A stretch of DNA of 55,887 nucleotides from Cloacibacillus sp. (GTDB lineage: Bacteria; Synergistota; Synergistia; Synergistales; Synergistaceae), in contig JAVVPF010000021.1 in the NCBI GenBank assembly GCA_036655895.1, forward strand, positions 1 through 55,887, written 5' to 3'. A program made the translations under genes and the position numbers. Shown one piece after another: positions 41,618 to 50,841 of this stretch. Every line of letters starts with the position of its first letter. The first letter of the stretch is position 1. Under the pieces are notes generated by a model that saw only the letters and a program-made list of their open reading frames with translations, was not told the DNA's origin and did not search any database.

Positions 41618-41645
41618 CGAGGCCCGGAACATTTCCCGGGCCTCG
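41618..41645. terminator. Bidirectional terminator between the isochorismatase-like and aldo/keto reductase genes
   Basis: A 10-bp stem (CGAGGCCCGG / CCGGGCCTCG) has an 8-nt loop. A-run precedes it, giving a T-run for the minus-strand gene. Confidence 0.75.
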
Positions 41646-41679
41646 CGCCTTATCGCGCGACGCTGAAGAGAGGCGCTTG

Positions 41680-42792
41680 TTATTCGAAGGCTTTTGCCAC
41701 CTTTTTTAATTCGTCGGCTATTGCTATGTGCTGCGGGCAGATACTTTCGCATTTGCGGCATTCTATGCAGGCGGAGGCCTTCGCGTTTGAACGAATTTCG
41801 TTCGCGTAGTAGACGCCGTGCGTGGAGAAGCCCTTGTTGAGCGCGCGCTTGTCCGCGTTATAGAGCGAAAAGTAGAGCGGGATAGGTATATTTTTCGGGC
41901 AGCCTTCGACGCAGTAGCCGCAGGCGGTGCAGGGCACGGCGACCGCTTCGTTGATAATGTCGGCGGCGCGCGCCACGATGTTTTGCTCGTCCGGCGAAAG
42001 CGGCTCAAAGTCGCGCATATAGCCGGTGTTGTCAAGGAGCTGCTCCATATCGGACATGCCGCTCAACACCACCATTACGTTGTCAAAGCTTGCGGCGTAG
42101 CGCACCGCCCACGATGAGGCGGACATATCCGGGCGGCGCTCTTTGAAAAGTTTATCCGCGGCCTCTGGAACTGAGGCGAGCGTGCCTCCCTTTACCGGCT
42201 CCATCACTATCACAGGTTTGTTGTGCTTTAGCGCCGTTTCGTAACATTCCCGCGACTGTATGCTTTCGTTTTCCCAGTCCAAATAGTTGAGCTGGAGCTG
42301 CACGAATTCTATTTCGGGGTGCTCGGTGAGTATCCGGTCAAGCAATTTCGCGCCGTCATGATAGGAAAAACCTATGCTGCCTATCTTTCCCTCTTTTTTC
42401 TTCTGCAGGACAAATTCAAAGCTGTGCAGTTTTTTGGCAAGCTCAAAGCGCTCCACGCCAAGATTGTGGAGCAGGTAGTAATCGAAATGATCAACGCCGC
42501 ATTTTTCTAACTGTTCGTCGAATATCCGCCGCTGCTCTTCTTCTGTAGTTATCATCGACATCGGCATCTTTGTCGCCACGGTAAAAGAATCTCGCGGGTG
42601 GCGTTTGACGACGGCCTCGCGCAACGCCGTTTCGCTCTTGTATCCGCAGTACATCCACGCCGTGTCGAAATAGGTGAAGCCGCGTTCCAAAAAGGTGTCG
42701 GCCATGCGGCACAGCTGTTCGATGTCGATGCTTTCCGCGTCGTTTGGATCGGTGAGCGGAAGGCGCATAAGTCCAAAACCAAGTTTTTTCAC
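41680..42792 (-). CDS. Aldo/keto reductase with two C-terminal [4Fe-4S] ferredoxin motifs
   Basis: The protein is 370 aa from the GTG at 42792, which follows GGGGGA by 6 nt. An open frame extends further upstream but overlaps the neighbouring gene and codes a basic, unlikely N-terminus. The aldo/keto barrel has LGFGLMRLPL, FDTAWMY (catalytic Asp/Tyr), KMPMS and LLHNLG. At the C-terminus CTACGYCVEGCPKNIPI and CIECRKCESICPQHIAI can bind two [4Fe-4S] clusters. This type is common in anaerobes and may use ferredoxin. The substrate is unknown. It lies 32 nt downstream of a related gene. Confidence 0.88.
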   Translation of the reverse strand: MKKLGFGLMRLPLTDPNDAESIDIEQLCRMADTFLERGFTYFDTAWMYCGYKSETALREAVVKRHPRDSFTVATKMPMSMITTEEEQRRIFDEQLEKCGVDHFDYYLLHNLGVERFELAKKLHSFEFVLQKKKEGKIGSIGFSYHDGAKLLDRILTEHPEIEFVQLQLNYLDWENESIQSRECYETALKHNKPVIVMEPVKGGTLASVPEAADKLFKERRPDMSASSWAVRYAASFDNVMVVLSGMSDMEQLLDNTGYMRDFEPLSPDEQNIVARAADIINEAVAVPCTACGYCVEGCPKNIPIPLYFSLYNADKRALNKGFSTHGVYYANEIRSNAKASACIECRKCESICPQHIAIADELKKVAKAFE

Positions 42793-42824
42793 AGATATTT
42801 CCCCCGTCTGTATGTTTAAGTGTT

Positions 42825-43973
42825 TTACTTTCCGAAGATGCTTTTTGCGGCGCGCATGTTTTTCACGACGGATACGGCGAATGGGCAGCGGATTTCGCAG
42901 GCGCCGCATTCCACACATTCACCCGCCTTGTGCGCGAGGATTGCGTAATGTTCGCGCACAGTTTCCGGCACGGCTTTCTGCGCCTTCGCCAGATTCAGGA
43001 ACTTCGTGACTGAGGCTACGTCGATGCCAACGGGGCACGGCGCGCAGTGACCGCAGTACATGCAGTGGCCGCGCCAGCTTATTTTCGGCATCGCGGCAAA
43101 GGCTGCGGCGTAATCCTTTTCTTCGTCGGCGGCGCTTTCGTAGGCGACGCTTTCCATAAGCTGCCCCGCGCTGCGCGCGCCGGACATTACGGTGGCGACG
43201 GCTGGACGCGTCAGCGCGTAGTGGAGGCATTGCAGCGGCGAAAGCGCTACGCCCGCGGGCGAAAGCTCCGCGTCAAGCAGGTCTCCGCCGCCGAAGGCTT
43301 TCATCACTGTGATGCCGACGCCCGCCGCGCTGCAATATTCATAAAGTTCCTCGCGCTCTTTGTCCATGTTCACAAGGGGGCGCTCGTAACTTTCGTCGGC
43401 CCACAGAGCCTCGCAGTTTTCGTTTGACGGCTGAAGGTCGTAGCAAGGGTTGACGGAGAACATCAGCACCTCGATATGCCCGCTCTTTACCGCCGCAAGC
43501 GCGGCGGCGGGGTTGTGGCTGCTGACGCCTATATGTTTTATCTTCCCCCGCGCCTTTAGCCCTTTTGCGTACTCCATGACAGGGCCGTTTTCCACCTCGC
43601 GCCAGTCTGAGACGGAATCGACGTAATGTATCATGCCTATCTCCACGCTCTCCAGCGCAAGCCGCTCAAGAAGGTCTTCGAAGCCGGAGCGCACTTCGCC
43701 TATCTCGCGCGTCCGCTCGTACTGACCGTTTTTCCAAACGGAGCAGAGGTGCGCCTGTATTATAAATTTATCGCGTCTGCCGGAAAGAGCCTCGCCGAGC
43801 ATCGAGCGGTACTTCGGGTGCGGCATGTACAGATCGAGGCAGTTGACTCCATTTTCAAAGGCGCAGTCCACCAACGCTTTAAGATGTTTTCCGTCGTTTT
43901 CGACAAAGCCTTCGCAGCCCAGCCCTATTTCACTCACCATAAGGCCGGTGCGGCCAAGTTCCCGATATTTCAT
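42825..43973 (-). CDS. Aldo/keto reductase with two C-terminal [4Fe-4S] ferredoxin motifs (first of pair)
   Basis: This 382-aa protein begins MKYRELGRTGLMVSEIGLGCEGF, a standard AKR opening. It has CLDLYMPH in place of the usual FDTA-x-x-Y, so the catalytic tyrosine is not in its normal form. Clusters are in CMYCGHCAPCPVGIDV and CVECGACEIRCPFAV. It shares the arrangement of the next gene but is only distantly similar. Together the two could be subunits or sequential enzymes. GAGG precedes the ATG. A terminator separates them from fhs. Confidence 0.88.
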   Translation of the reverse strand: MKYRELGRTGLMVSEIGLGCEGFVENDGKHLKALVDCAFENGVNCLDLYMPHPKYRSMLGEALSGRRDKFIIQAHLCSVWKNGQYERTREIGEVRSGFEDLLERLALESVEIGMIHYVDSVSDWREVENGPVMEYAKGLKARGKIKHIGVSSHNPAAALAAVKSGHIEVLMFSVNPCYDLQPSNENCEALWADESYERPLVNMDKEREELYEYCSAAGVGITVMKAFGGGDLLDAELSPAGVALSPLQCLHYALTRPAVATVMSGARSAGQLMESVAYESAADEEKDYAAAFAAMPKISWRGHCMYCGHCAPCPVGIDVASVTKFLNLAKAQKAVPETVREHYAILAHKAGECVECGACEIRCPFAVSVVKNMRAAKSIFGK

Positions 43974-44038
43974 AGAGTTCGCCTCTTTAATATTTTGATT
44001 TAAACGCCGCCTATATCATAGCAGAAAGCGGCGCAGGC

Positions 44039-44070
44039 AAAAGGCCCGAGAGTTTTCTCCCGGGCCTTTT
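44039..44070. terminator. Terminator at the end of the fhs unit, shared with the AKR side
   Basis: A 10-bp stem (AAAAGGCCCG / CGGGCCTTTT) has a 12-nt loop with A/T ends. It lies 51 nt past the fhs stop. Confidence 0.75.
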
Positions 44071-44120
44071 GCTGATCGTTTGATTTGTTGTTTAATTGTC
44101 TGATTGTGCGCCGCTTCGGT

Positions 44121-45794
44121 TTAGAAGAGGCCGGAGACCTTTCCGCTGGCGTCTACGTCTATGTTGCAGGCGGCGGGGCGTTTCGGCAGTCCGGGCATCG
44201 TCATTATGGAACCGGTTATCGGGATGATGAATCCAGCGCCGGCGGAAAGACGCACTTCGCGCACTGTCAGCGTGAAGTTTGTGGGGCGACCCTTTTTGTT
44301 CGGGTCGTCCGAGATGGAGGACTGCGTCTTGGCCATGCAGATGAGCAAGCCGTCTTTGCCAAGGTCGTGGATTTTCTTAAGGTCTTTCACGGCTTTGTCT
44401 GTGAAGGCAACTCCGTCTGCTCCGTATATCTTTGTGGCGATGGTCTCTATTTTTTCTTTCGGGGAGAGGTTTTCGTCGTAGAGATAGTGGAAGGTGTTCG
44501 GCTTATCGCAGGCTTTGATGACTTCCTGCGCCATTTCAAGACCGCCTTCGCCGCCTTTGGCCCAGATGTCGGATTCCACGACGGGAACGCCGAGCTTCGC
44601 GCATTTGTCCTGGATGAATTTCAGCTCTTCGGCCGTGTCGGTCGGGAAGGCGTTGAGCGCGACAACTACGGGCAGACCGAAGGAGAGCATGTTTTCGACG
44701 TGCTTTTCGAGGTTCGGGATGCCGGCTTCGAGCGCCGCCATGTTAAGCTTGCCGAGGTCTTCTTTCGCGACGCCGCCGTGCATCTTAAGAGCGCGGATGG
44801 TGGCTACTATGACGACCGCGTTCGGCTTGAGGCCTCCGAGACGGCACTTGATGTCGAGGAATTTTTCAGCGCCGAGGTCGGCGGCGAATCCAGCCTCCGT
44901 GACGAAGTAATCCGCAAGTTTCAGACCGTATTTTGTCGCCATGATGCTGTTGCATCCGTGCGCGATGTTCGCGAAGGGGCCGCCGTGGATGAAGGCGGGG
45001 ACGTGTTCGAGGGTCTGCACGAGGTTCGGCTTGATGGCGTCTTTAAGGAGCATCGCCATTGCGCCGTGCGCTTCGAGTTCGCGCGCTGTGACGGGTTTGT
45101 CGTCGTAGGTGTAGGCGACGATTATGTTGGCGAGGCGCTCTTTGAGGTCTGTGATGTCCTTTGAGAGGCAGAGTATCGCCATTACTTCGGAGGCGACTGT
45201 GATGTCGAAGCCGTCTTCGCGGGGCACGCCGTTTGGCTTGCCCCCAAGTCCGATGACGATGTCGCGCAGTGTGCGGTCGTTCATGTCAAGGACGCGCTTT
45301 AACGCTATCTTGCGTGTGTCTATGTTGAGGGGGTTGCCCTGCTGCACGGAGTTGTCGAGCATCGCCGCGAGAAGGTTGTGCGCGGAGGTGATGGCGTGGA
45401 AGTCGCCCGTGAAGTGGATGTTGATGTCTTCCATCGGCACTACCTGGCTGTATCCGCCGCCGGCGGCTCCGCCTTTTACTCCGAATACGGGACCGAGCGA
45501 GGGTTCACGAAGGGCTACGCATGATTTTTTGCCAAGTTTCGCAAGCGCCTGCGCAAGTCCGACGGAGGTCGTCGTCTTGCCTTCCCCCGCAGGAGTCGGG
45601 GTGATTGCGGTGACAAGTATCAGCTTGCCGTCTTCGTTATCCTTTACTTTGTCCCAGAGGCCAAAGGATACCTTCGCTTTATATTTTCCGTAAAGTTCAA
45701 GATCATCTTCCGAGACGTCCAGTTTTTTGGCGACCTCGACAATGGGCTGCATCTGCGCCTGCTGCGCGATTTCAATATCACTCAGAAAAGCCAT
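44121..45794 (-). CDS. fhs: Formate-tetrahydrofolate ligase
   Basis: The 557-aa enzyme interconverts formate + ATP + THF and 10-formyl-THF. The P-loop is [20 protein letters not shown] at about residues 66-85. Other family stretches are [34 protein letters not shown] and [10 protein letters not shown] at the C-terminus. Here it follows the hut genes, so in vivo it probably runs in reverse: formyl-THF from histidine is split to formate with ATP gain. AGGAG lies 9 nt before the ATG. It has its own leader with a possible promoter and hairpin, so it may also be expressed independently for one-carbon supply. Confidence 0.97.
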   Translation of the reverse strand: MAFLSDIEIAQQAQMQPIVEVAKKLDVSEDDLELYGKYKAKVSFGLWDKVKDNEDGKLILVTAITPTPAGEGKTTTSVGLAQALAKLGKKSCVALREPSLGPVFGVKGGAAGGGYSQVVPMEDINIHFTGDFHAITSAHNLLAAMLDNSVQQGNPLNIDTRKIALKRVLDMNDRTLRDIVIGLGGKPNGVPREDGFDITVASEVMAILCLSKDITDLKERLANIIVAYTYDDKPVTARELEAHGAMAMLLKDAIKPNLVQTLEHVPAFIHGGPFANIAHGCNSIMATKYGLKLADYFVTEAGFAADLGAEKFLDIKCRLGGLKPNAVVIVATIRALKMHGGVAKEDLGKLNMAALEAGIPNLEKHVENMLSFGLPVVVALNAFPTDTAEELKFIQDKCAKLGVPVVESDIWAKGGEGGLEMAQEVIKACDKPNTFHYLYDENLSPKEKIETIATKIYGADGVAFTDKAVKDLKKIHDLGKDGLLICMAKTQSSISDDPNKKGRPTNFTLTVREVRLSAGAGFIIPITGSIMTMPGLPKRPAACNIDVDASGKVSGLF

Positions 45795-45829
45795 TTAAAC
45801 CAACTCCTGTTATTTTATTTTTTATGACT

Positions 45830-45859
45830 GGTGACTGTGGGTTCAAACCCACAGCCACC
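45830..45859 (-). other. Hairpin in the fhs leader
   Basis: On the minus strand GGTGGCTGTGGG pairs with CCCACAGTCACC (one mismatch) around TTTGAA. A-rich sequence follows, so it is not a terminator. It lies about 35 nt before the fhs start and could affect mRNA stability or translation. Confidence 0.5.
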
Positions 45860-45876
45860 TGTTGATATTCTTGTAT

Positions 45877-45904
45877 TTTATACCATTGGAGCGCCCGATA
45901 GCAA
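45877..45904 (-). promoter_or_regulatory. Possible promoter of fhs
   Basis: On the minus strand TTGCTA (complement of 45899-45904), a 16-bp spacer, and TATAAA (complement of 45877-45882), 83 nt before the fhs ATG. Confidence 0.35.
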
Positions 45905-45976
45905 TATTCTAAATATTGTATAGGGCTATCAGGGCCGTCCGTTTCGACGGTAGTTTGACGCCGCGGGGAATAGGAG

Positions 45977-46870
45977 TTATCCCAGCAGGTGCGTCTCTAT
46001 TATCTGGTTCATGTCGAATTTGCGGACGCGCAGAGAGTGGCGGATGACCTCTTCGAGCGCGGCGAGCGGCAGGGGGCCTACAAGCTCCGCGTCGGCGATG
46101 CCCACGCCGTAACTGTCGGCGAGGGATTTGATGAGGTCGTAGACCACTGGGATGGGCGTTTTTTCAAAGTTTGTAAGGTTCATCGAGACCTGCACCATGC
46201 CGCGCTCTTCAAGCGCAAGTCCGATGGCGCGGCAGTAACGCAGCCCGCCCGTGGAAAAACGCATACGTTTCGCTATCGCCTTCGCTATCTCCAGGTCGTC
46301 GGTGCGCAGGTTGACGTTGTATGCGACAAGCGGGAAGCGAACGCCTGTGACGGTGACGCCTGATTTCGGCACGAAGGCGAAGGGGCCTTCGTCGGGACGC
46401 CACTCTTCGTTCTGCATTTTTTCACTAAGCGCCTCGTACTGGCCTTTTCTGATGTCGACAAGGTTCTGGCGCGACGGCTTTGTCGCAGCGTCTTCATAGT
46501 AGTAGACGGGAACGCCCAGGCCGCCCAGGAATTTTCCGTAGCGGCGCGCTATCTCAAGCGCTTCTTCTTTTTCTACGTTGCGGACGGGCACGAACGGCAC
46601 GACGTCGACAGCGCCCTGACGCGGGTGGCTTCCATGATGCTGGCTCATGTCTACCTCGGCTACGGCCTGTTTTGTGATGTTCATGGCGCCAGCGAGCACG
46701 TCCTCCGGCTCGCCTATCCACGTATAGACGGAGCGGTTGTGGTCCGCGTCGGAGTCAATGTCCATTACCGTGATGTTCGGCGTCGAGGTGAGCGCCTCTG
46801 TTATCCTCTGTATCTTCGCTTCGTCTCTTCCTTCGCTTACGTTCAGTTCACACAGCAGTATCTTTGCCAT
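45977..46870 (-). CDS. ftcD: Glutamate formimidoyltransferase
   Basis: The 297-aa enzyme transfers the formimino group of N-formimino-L-glutamate to THF, giving glutamate and 5-formimino-THF. The family signature is HHGSHPRQGAVDVVPFVPV, with the catalytic histidine region. MAKILLCELNVSEGRDE opens the N-terminal domain and TGLRYCRAIGLAL-like FSTGGLRYCRAIG is in the second. The bacterial single-function form lacks the cyclodeaminase half found in mammals, which is encoded by the upstream fchA gene. It is part of the hutU-hutI-fchA-ftcD run with short gaps. Confidence 0.96.
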   Translation of the reverse strand: MAKILLCELNVSEGRDEAKIQRITEALTSTPNITVMDIDSDADHNRSVYTWIGEPEDVLAGAMNITKQAVAEVDMSQHHGSHPRQGAVDVVPFVPVRNVEKEEALEIARRYGKFLGGLGVPVYYYEDAATKPSRQNLVDIRKGQYEALSEKMQNEEWRPDEGPFAFVPKSGVTVTGVRFPLVAYNVNLRTDDLEIAKAIAKRMRFSTGGLRYCRAIGLALEERGMVQVSMNLTNFEKTPIPVVYDLIKSLADSYGVGIADAELVGPLPLAALEEVIRHSLRVRKFDMNQIIETHLLG

Positions 46871-46903
46871 TTTTTTATCTTCCTTTCTGATTGTTTGATC
46901 GAC

Positions 46904-47470
46904 TTAGTTGACGGACGCTTTGAGCTGACGCGCGGCTTCCGCAAGTTCCGCGTTGATTTCGGGCGTCTTTATGAGAGAAAGGTTCGCCTCGACGTTGAGC
47001 GCCGTGTCGGCAACGGCCATTTTCGCAAGCATGACGCCGGCGTCCATGTCCGAGGCGGCGGCGCCGTTGCAGCGGCCTTCCATCTCTTTGGCTATCTCAA
47101 AGACTTTGAGCGCTCTGCGTCCGTTTTCAAGCGGGACTCTCGCGGCCTGTATCGCGGCCTTTTCGACGGCGGCGCGGCGCGCGGCCTTTTCCTCGTCCGT
47201 TGATTTGGGCAGCGCGAAAGCCGCCTTTATCCCGAGGAATGACTGCGTGTCCGCCACCGCGCCTTCTTTAAATTCCACGACGTACTTGTCCAGGGTATCC
47301 GCTATTTCAAGGTATCTCTCGTCGGTGAGGCCGTATTCTTTGCCAGTTGAGAGGCGCGCCACCATTCCTATGAGGCCGGAGGCCATAGCTCCCGCCACGG
47401 CTGAGGCGGAACCGCCGCCAACTGTGAAATCCCTGCTGTCCATTATTTTTTCAAGCACTTCGTAAAACAT
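46904..47470 (-). CDS. fchA: Formimidoyltetrahydrofolate cyclodeaminase
   Basis: This 188-aa helical enzyme converts 5-formimino-THF to 5,10-methenyl-THF and ammonia. The conserved opening is FTVGGGSASAVAGAMASGLIGMVARLS, the glycine-rich folate-binding stretch. Later DMDAGVMLAKMAV and NVEANLSLI are typical. GGAGG lies 7 nt before the ATG. It sits between hutI and ftcD, and its product feeds the formyl-THF pool used by Fhs. Confidence 0.95.
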   Translation of the reverse strand: MFYEVLEKIMDSRDFTVGGGSASAVAGAMASGLIGMVARLSTGKEYGLTDERYLEIADTLDKYVVEFKEGAVADTQSFLGIKAAFALPKSTDEEKAARRAAVEKAAIQAARVPLENGRRALKVFEIAKEMEGRCNGAAASDMDAGVMLAKMAVADTALNVEANLSLIKTPEINAELAEAARQLKASVN

Positions 47471-47488
47471 ATCTTTACCTCCAAATAG

Positions 47489-48736
47489 TTATTCGGCGAT
47501 GACGCCGTTTTCGACGCTGATTTTGCCGTGTCTTATGACGGCCGACACCGGATTTTCTCCAAGGCGGTAGGCGACGTCTTCGTATGTGGGCAGGTCGAGG
47601 ATTATTATGTCGGCCTGTTTGCCCGCTTCAAGCGAGCCGATTTTTTCGTCGCGTTTTAAGGCGCAGGCGCTTCCGTAGGTGGCGGCGCGCAGCGCTCGTG
47701 CGGGCGTCATGTGGTGTTGGCGGCAGGCGAGGCTTATGATGAAGGGCATCGAGGTGCACCAGCAGCCGGGGCAGCAGTTTGTAGCCATCCCAAGTTCAAG
47801 GCCGGCCTCGTACATGGGGCGCGGGTCAAAGAACAACGTGTGGTTGACGGCAAAGTCTATGCCGGGAAGCACTACACCAGTCACTCCGGCGCGGGCCAGT
47901 TTTTCAAGCGCCGCCTTCGGCGTGTAGTTGAGATGGTCGGCCGACCACATTTTCATATCGGCGGCAAGGTCTTCTCCGCCTACGTAGGAGTAGGCGCCGG
48001 CGTGTATTTTTGGCTCCATTCCGGCGGCGCGTCCCGCGGCAAGTATTTTTTCGCAGTCGTCACGCTCATAATGGCCTTCGTCGCACCAGATGTCGCACGC
48101 CTCGGCAAGCCCGCTTTTGCCAGCTTCGGGGATCATTTCGCCGATGAGCATCTCCATGTACGACTGTTTCGTCATGTCGGGGGCCCAGCCGTGAGCGCCC
48201 AGGAAGGTGGAGGAGATGTCTATCGGCAGCGTTTCGGCCAGCATTTTATTTATTTTGAGCTGGCGAAGCTCGCCTTCGACGTTCAGGCTGTAGCCGCTCT
48301 TGCTTTCAAGCGTCGTCGTGCCGGCTAGTATCATGCGGCGCACGCGGCTTGCGGACTGTTCGTAGAGCACCTCCGTCGGCAGCCCGCGTGTTGCTGAGAG
48401 CGTCACCATTATCCCCATCGGGACGCCGCGGCGCGCCAGCTCTTCGAGGTCGTCCGTCTCTATGCGGGCGCAATATTCTTCAACGCGCGTTCCTCCGAAC
48501 ACGGCGTGGGTGTGGCAGTCTACGAAGCCGGGCATCACGACGCGGCCTGAGGCGTCTATTTTCTTCGTCTCAGGGGCCGCGTATTTCATGACCTCTTCTT
48601 TTGTGCCCGCGGCAAGTATTTTTTCACCGCAGACGGCGACCGCGCCGCCCGCTACGAGCCCTATGGAGTCGGGCGCGTCTTTTGCGCAGGTGAGGAGCTG
48701 CGCCGCGTTTTCTATTATCAGCGTTGCTTTTTCCAT
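47489..48736 (-). CDS. hutI: Imidazolonepropionase
   Basis: The 415-aa metal-dependent amidohydrolase opens 4-imidazolone-5-propionate to N-formimino-L-glutamate. The metal pair is in GFVDCHTHAVFGGTR, and the later ligands are in FLGAHGW, IHAGAY and LPGIDFAV region. SKSGYSLNVEGELRQL is a HutI hallmark. GGAAGG lies 8 nt before the ATG. It is 18 nt upstream of fchA and separated from hutU by a leader that carries a hairpin. Confidence 0.96.
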   Translation of the reverse strand: MEKATLIIENAAQLLTCAKDAPDSIGLVAGGAVAVCGEKILAAGTKEEVMKYAAPETKKIDASGRVVMPGFVDCHTHAVFGGTRVEEYCARIETDDLEELARRGVPMGIMVTLSATRGLPTEVLYEQSASRVRRMILAGTTTLESKSGYSLNVEGELRQLKINKMLAETLPIDISSTFLGAHGWAPDMTKQSYMEMLIGEMIPEAGKSGLAEACDIWCDEGHYERDDCEKILAAGRAAGMEPKIHAGAYSYVGGEDLAADMKMWSADHLNYTPKAALEKLARAGVTGVVLPGIDFAVNHTLFFDPRPMYEAGLELGMATNCCPGCWCTSMPFIISLACRQHHMTPARALRAATYGSACALKRDEKIGSLEAGKQADIIILDLPTYEDVAYRLGENPVSAVIRHGKISVENGVIAE

Positions 48737-48760
48737 GTTATCGCCTTCCGAAATTGACGC

Positions 48761-48796
48761 AAAGCGTGGGGCCGGTAAATATGGCTCCCACGCTTT
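48761..48796 (-). other. Intercistronic hairpin between hutU and hutI
   Basis: A perfect 10-bp stem (AAAGCGTGGG / CCCACGCTTT) with a 16-nt loop and no T-run. It may be a processing or stability element rather than a terminator. Confidence 0.5.
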
Positions 48797-48883
48797 GAGG
48801 TCTGTCTTATATATTTTCCTTAAGCCTCGGCTTTCGCAAGTTTTCGCTTATGGAAACTGTCGGTCGCGTGAAATTTTTTCAGC

Positions 48884-50602
48884 TTACAGCTTGTCGCTTC
48901 CGTCGGGGCCGAAGGTCACTTTCTCGGCGGGCTCCCACCAGAGAGGAACTTTGATGCCTTCAGGGGTGAGCTTGCCTTTGCCATTCGCTACGTCTTTCGC
49001 TGACGTGTATCCGGCCTGAGCGTGGCGGATTACGCCGATCCCTGAGTCGACCGTCATGGCTACTTCGAGGCGCACGTCGGCGTCCGCTGTGCCGTCCGCT
49101 ATCTGGGTCACCCCTGTGTGTACCGCTTCACCCATTGAGTAGTTGGCCTGTATCGCGATAAGGTCGCACATGCCGCAGGCGTTGAGAAGACCGTTGAGCA
49201 TCGGCCAGTCGGAGATGAGGTCGCCGCCGTCGGGCATTCTTTCTGATTCAAATGTGGGGTTGACGATCGAGCCGGAGTCAAGGTTGTCGCGTGAGAAGGC
49301 CACGGGGCCCTTTATCTCGCCCTTCTTGATCAGGTCGTTGACCGCAAGCGCAAACTTCTTTCTCTGACCGAAGCCCATGTAGCAGATACGAGCGGGGAGC
49401 GCTTCGATGGGAAGATGTTTGCTTGCGAGCGGGATCCAGCGGCCGACCACGGGGTCGTCTCCGAAGAGTTCCATTGCAAGTTCGTCCGTCCTCTTAAGGT
49501 CTGACGCTTCGCCGGAGATGCAGGTCCAGCGGAAGGGTCCGCGGCCTTCGCAGAAGAGCGGGCGGATGTAGTCGGCTACGAACGCGGGCAGTCTCATCGC
49601 TTCCGCCTCGGGGAATCCGGCGTCGCGGCATTCCTTGCGGATGCTGGTGCCGTATTCAAACACGGGCACGCCCTTGTCAAGGTACTTGAGCATTACGGCG
49701 AGCTGGCGCTTCATTGTCTCGCGGGCGAGAACAAGGTATTTGTCCATGTCGGCGTTGCGGAGTTCGCGCGCCTGGTCGGGGGTGTAGCCTGACGGGATGT
49801 AGGACACGGGGTCGTGGCAGGGGCACATCTCGGTGAGGACGTCGGGCATGAATCCGATCTCATAGGCGTGCTCGAAGCAGTCCGCAGCGTTGCCGACTAC
49901 GCCGAATGAGCGCGGTGTCTTGGAGGCTACATGCGCCTTCGCTTTTTCGATGGCTTCGTCAAGCGAGCCGACTATTTCGTCGAGGTAATCTTTTTCAACG
50001 CGGCGCTCGAGGGTCTCGATGTCAGCATCGACTACGATCGCGACTCCGCCGTGCATCTTCATTCCCCATGTCTGGTTGCCGCCCATGCCGCCCGCGCCCG
50101 CCGTGAGGAGGATGCGGTTTTCCATGCTGCCGTTGTAGTGCTTGATGCCTACTGCGGCCAGTGTTTCAAATGTTCCTTCGATAACGCCCTGGGTGCCGAT
50201 GTATTCCCACGGAGCCGCTGTGTACTGGGCGAATATTGTGAGGTTCTTCGCTTCGAGGTCATAGAATGTCTCCCATGAGGGACGCATGAAGTTTGTCGTA
50301 GCCATTACAACGACGGGAGCGTATTTGTGCGTTTTGAATACGGCGACGGGCATACCGGACTGTACGACAAGCGTCTCGTCGTCTTCGAGTTCTTTGAGGC
50401 TCTTTACGATTGCGTGATAGGATTCCCAGTTACGCGCGCATTTGCCGTTTCCGCCGTAGATGATCAGCTTTTCAGGATGCTCCGCGTTCTCCATGTTGTT
50501 TTCGAGCATACGGAGGATCGTCTCCTGACGCCACCCTTTGCACCTCAATGTGTTTCCGCGCTGCGCCTTTACCTCATAAAGAATTTCTGCGTTGCCTGCC
50601 AT
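48884..50602 (-). CDS. hutU: Urocanate hydratase
   Basis: The 572-aa NAD+-dependent enzyme turns urocanate into imidazolonepropionate. The start at 50602 follows AAGGAG by 9 nt; a longer frame to 50683 is not needed. Family features are IIYGGNGKCARNWESYHAIV, LTAGAGGMGGNQTWGMKMHGG (NAD+ loop), and the cysteine region RICYMGFGQRKKFALAVND with FSRDNLDSGSIVNPTFES. The Gly-rich HHGGGVG loop of Pseudomonas HutU is replaced here by IQANYSMGEAVHTGVT, so this is a divergent branch of the family. It is the first gene of the hutU-hutI-fchA-ftcD run. Confidence 0.93.
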   Translation of the reverse strand: MAGNAEILYEVKAQRGNTLRCKGWRQETILRMLENNMENAEHPEKLIIYGGNGKCARNWESYHAIVKSLKELEDDETLVVQSGMPVAVFKTHKYAPVVVMATTNFMRPSWETFYDLEAKNLTIFAQYTAAPWEYIGTQGVIEGTFETLAAVGIKHYNGSMENRILLTAGAGGMGGNQTWGMKMHGGVAIVVDADIETLERRVEKDYLDEIVGSLDEAIEKAKAHVASKTPRSFGVVGNAADCFEHAYEIGFMPDVLTEMCPCHDPVSYIPSGYTPDQARELRNADMDKYLVLARETMKRQLAVMLKYLDKGVPVFEYGTSIRKECRDAGFPEAEAMRLPAFVADYIRPLFCEGRGPFRWTCISGEASDLKRTDELAMELFGDDPVVGRWIPLASKHLPIEALPARICYMGFGQRKKFALAVNDLIKKGEIKGPVAFSRDNLDSGSIVNPTFESERMPDGGDLISDWPMLNGLLNACGMCDLIAIQANYSMGEAVHTGVTQIADGTADADVRLEVAMTVDSGIGVIRHAQAGYTSAKDVANGKGKLTPEGIKVPLWWEPAEKVTFGPDGSDKL

Positions 50603-50657
50603 AAAAAACATCTCCTTTTTGTTATTAAGTGCCGTAACACGTATTTGTAAGTTGATG

Positions 50658-50683
50658 TTTATATAATAAACGGCCCCTGTCAA
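50658..50683 (-). promoter_or_regulatory. Candidate promoter of the hutU-hutI-fchA-ftcD unit
   Basis: On the minus strand a perfect TTGACA (complement of 50678-50683) is followed after 14 bp by TATAAA (complement of 50658-50663). The spacer is short, which could mean weak or activator-dependent transcription. Confidence 0.35.
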
Positions 50684-50764
50684 AGAATCGTCACCGTTAA
50701 AAGACGGCGGAGGCGGCCATTTGATGAAAGAGGCGCTGTTTTTGATGATAATTTAATGGTATGA

Positions 50765-50810
50765 AGGCGGCGGCTTTCGCGTCACGAAAAATGACGAAAA
50801 GCCGCCGCCT
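50765..50810 (-). terminator. Long hairpin terminator after the BTAD regulator gene
   Basis: AGGCGGCGGCTTT pairs with the AAAGCCGCCGCCT side, and a nested CGTCA/TGACG stem lies within. It lies 32 nt past the regulator stop. T-run is modest. Confidence 0.7.
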
Positions 50811-50841
50811 GATGGCTGTATGATAGCGTCTGTCTAAAAAA

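Noticed and set aside
44085-45164. 359-aa open frame on the + strand
   Set aside because: It is antisense to fhs, whose protein match is unambiguous; the sequence has no recognisable domain.
45838-45853. tRNA T-arm-like sequence (GGGTTCAAACCC)
   Set aside because: No acceptor stem, D-arm or anticodon arm is found around it; it is the loop of the fhs leader hairpin.
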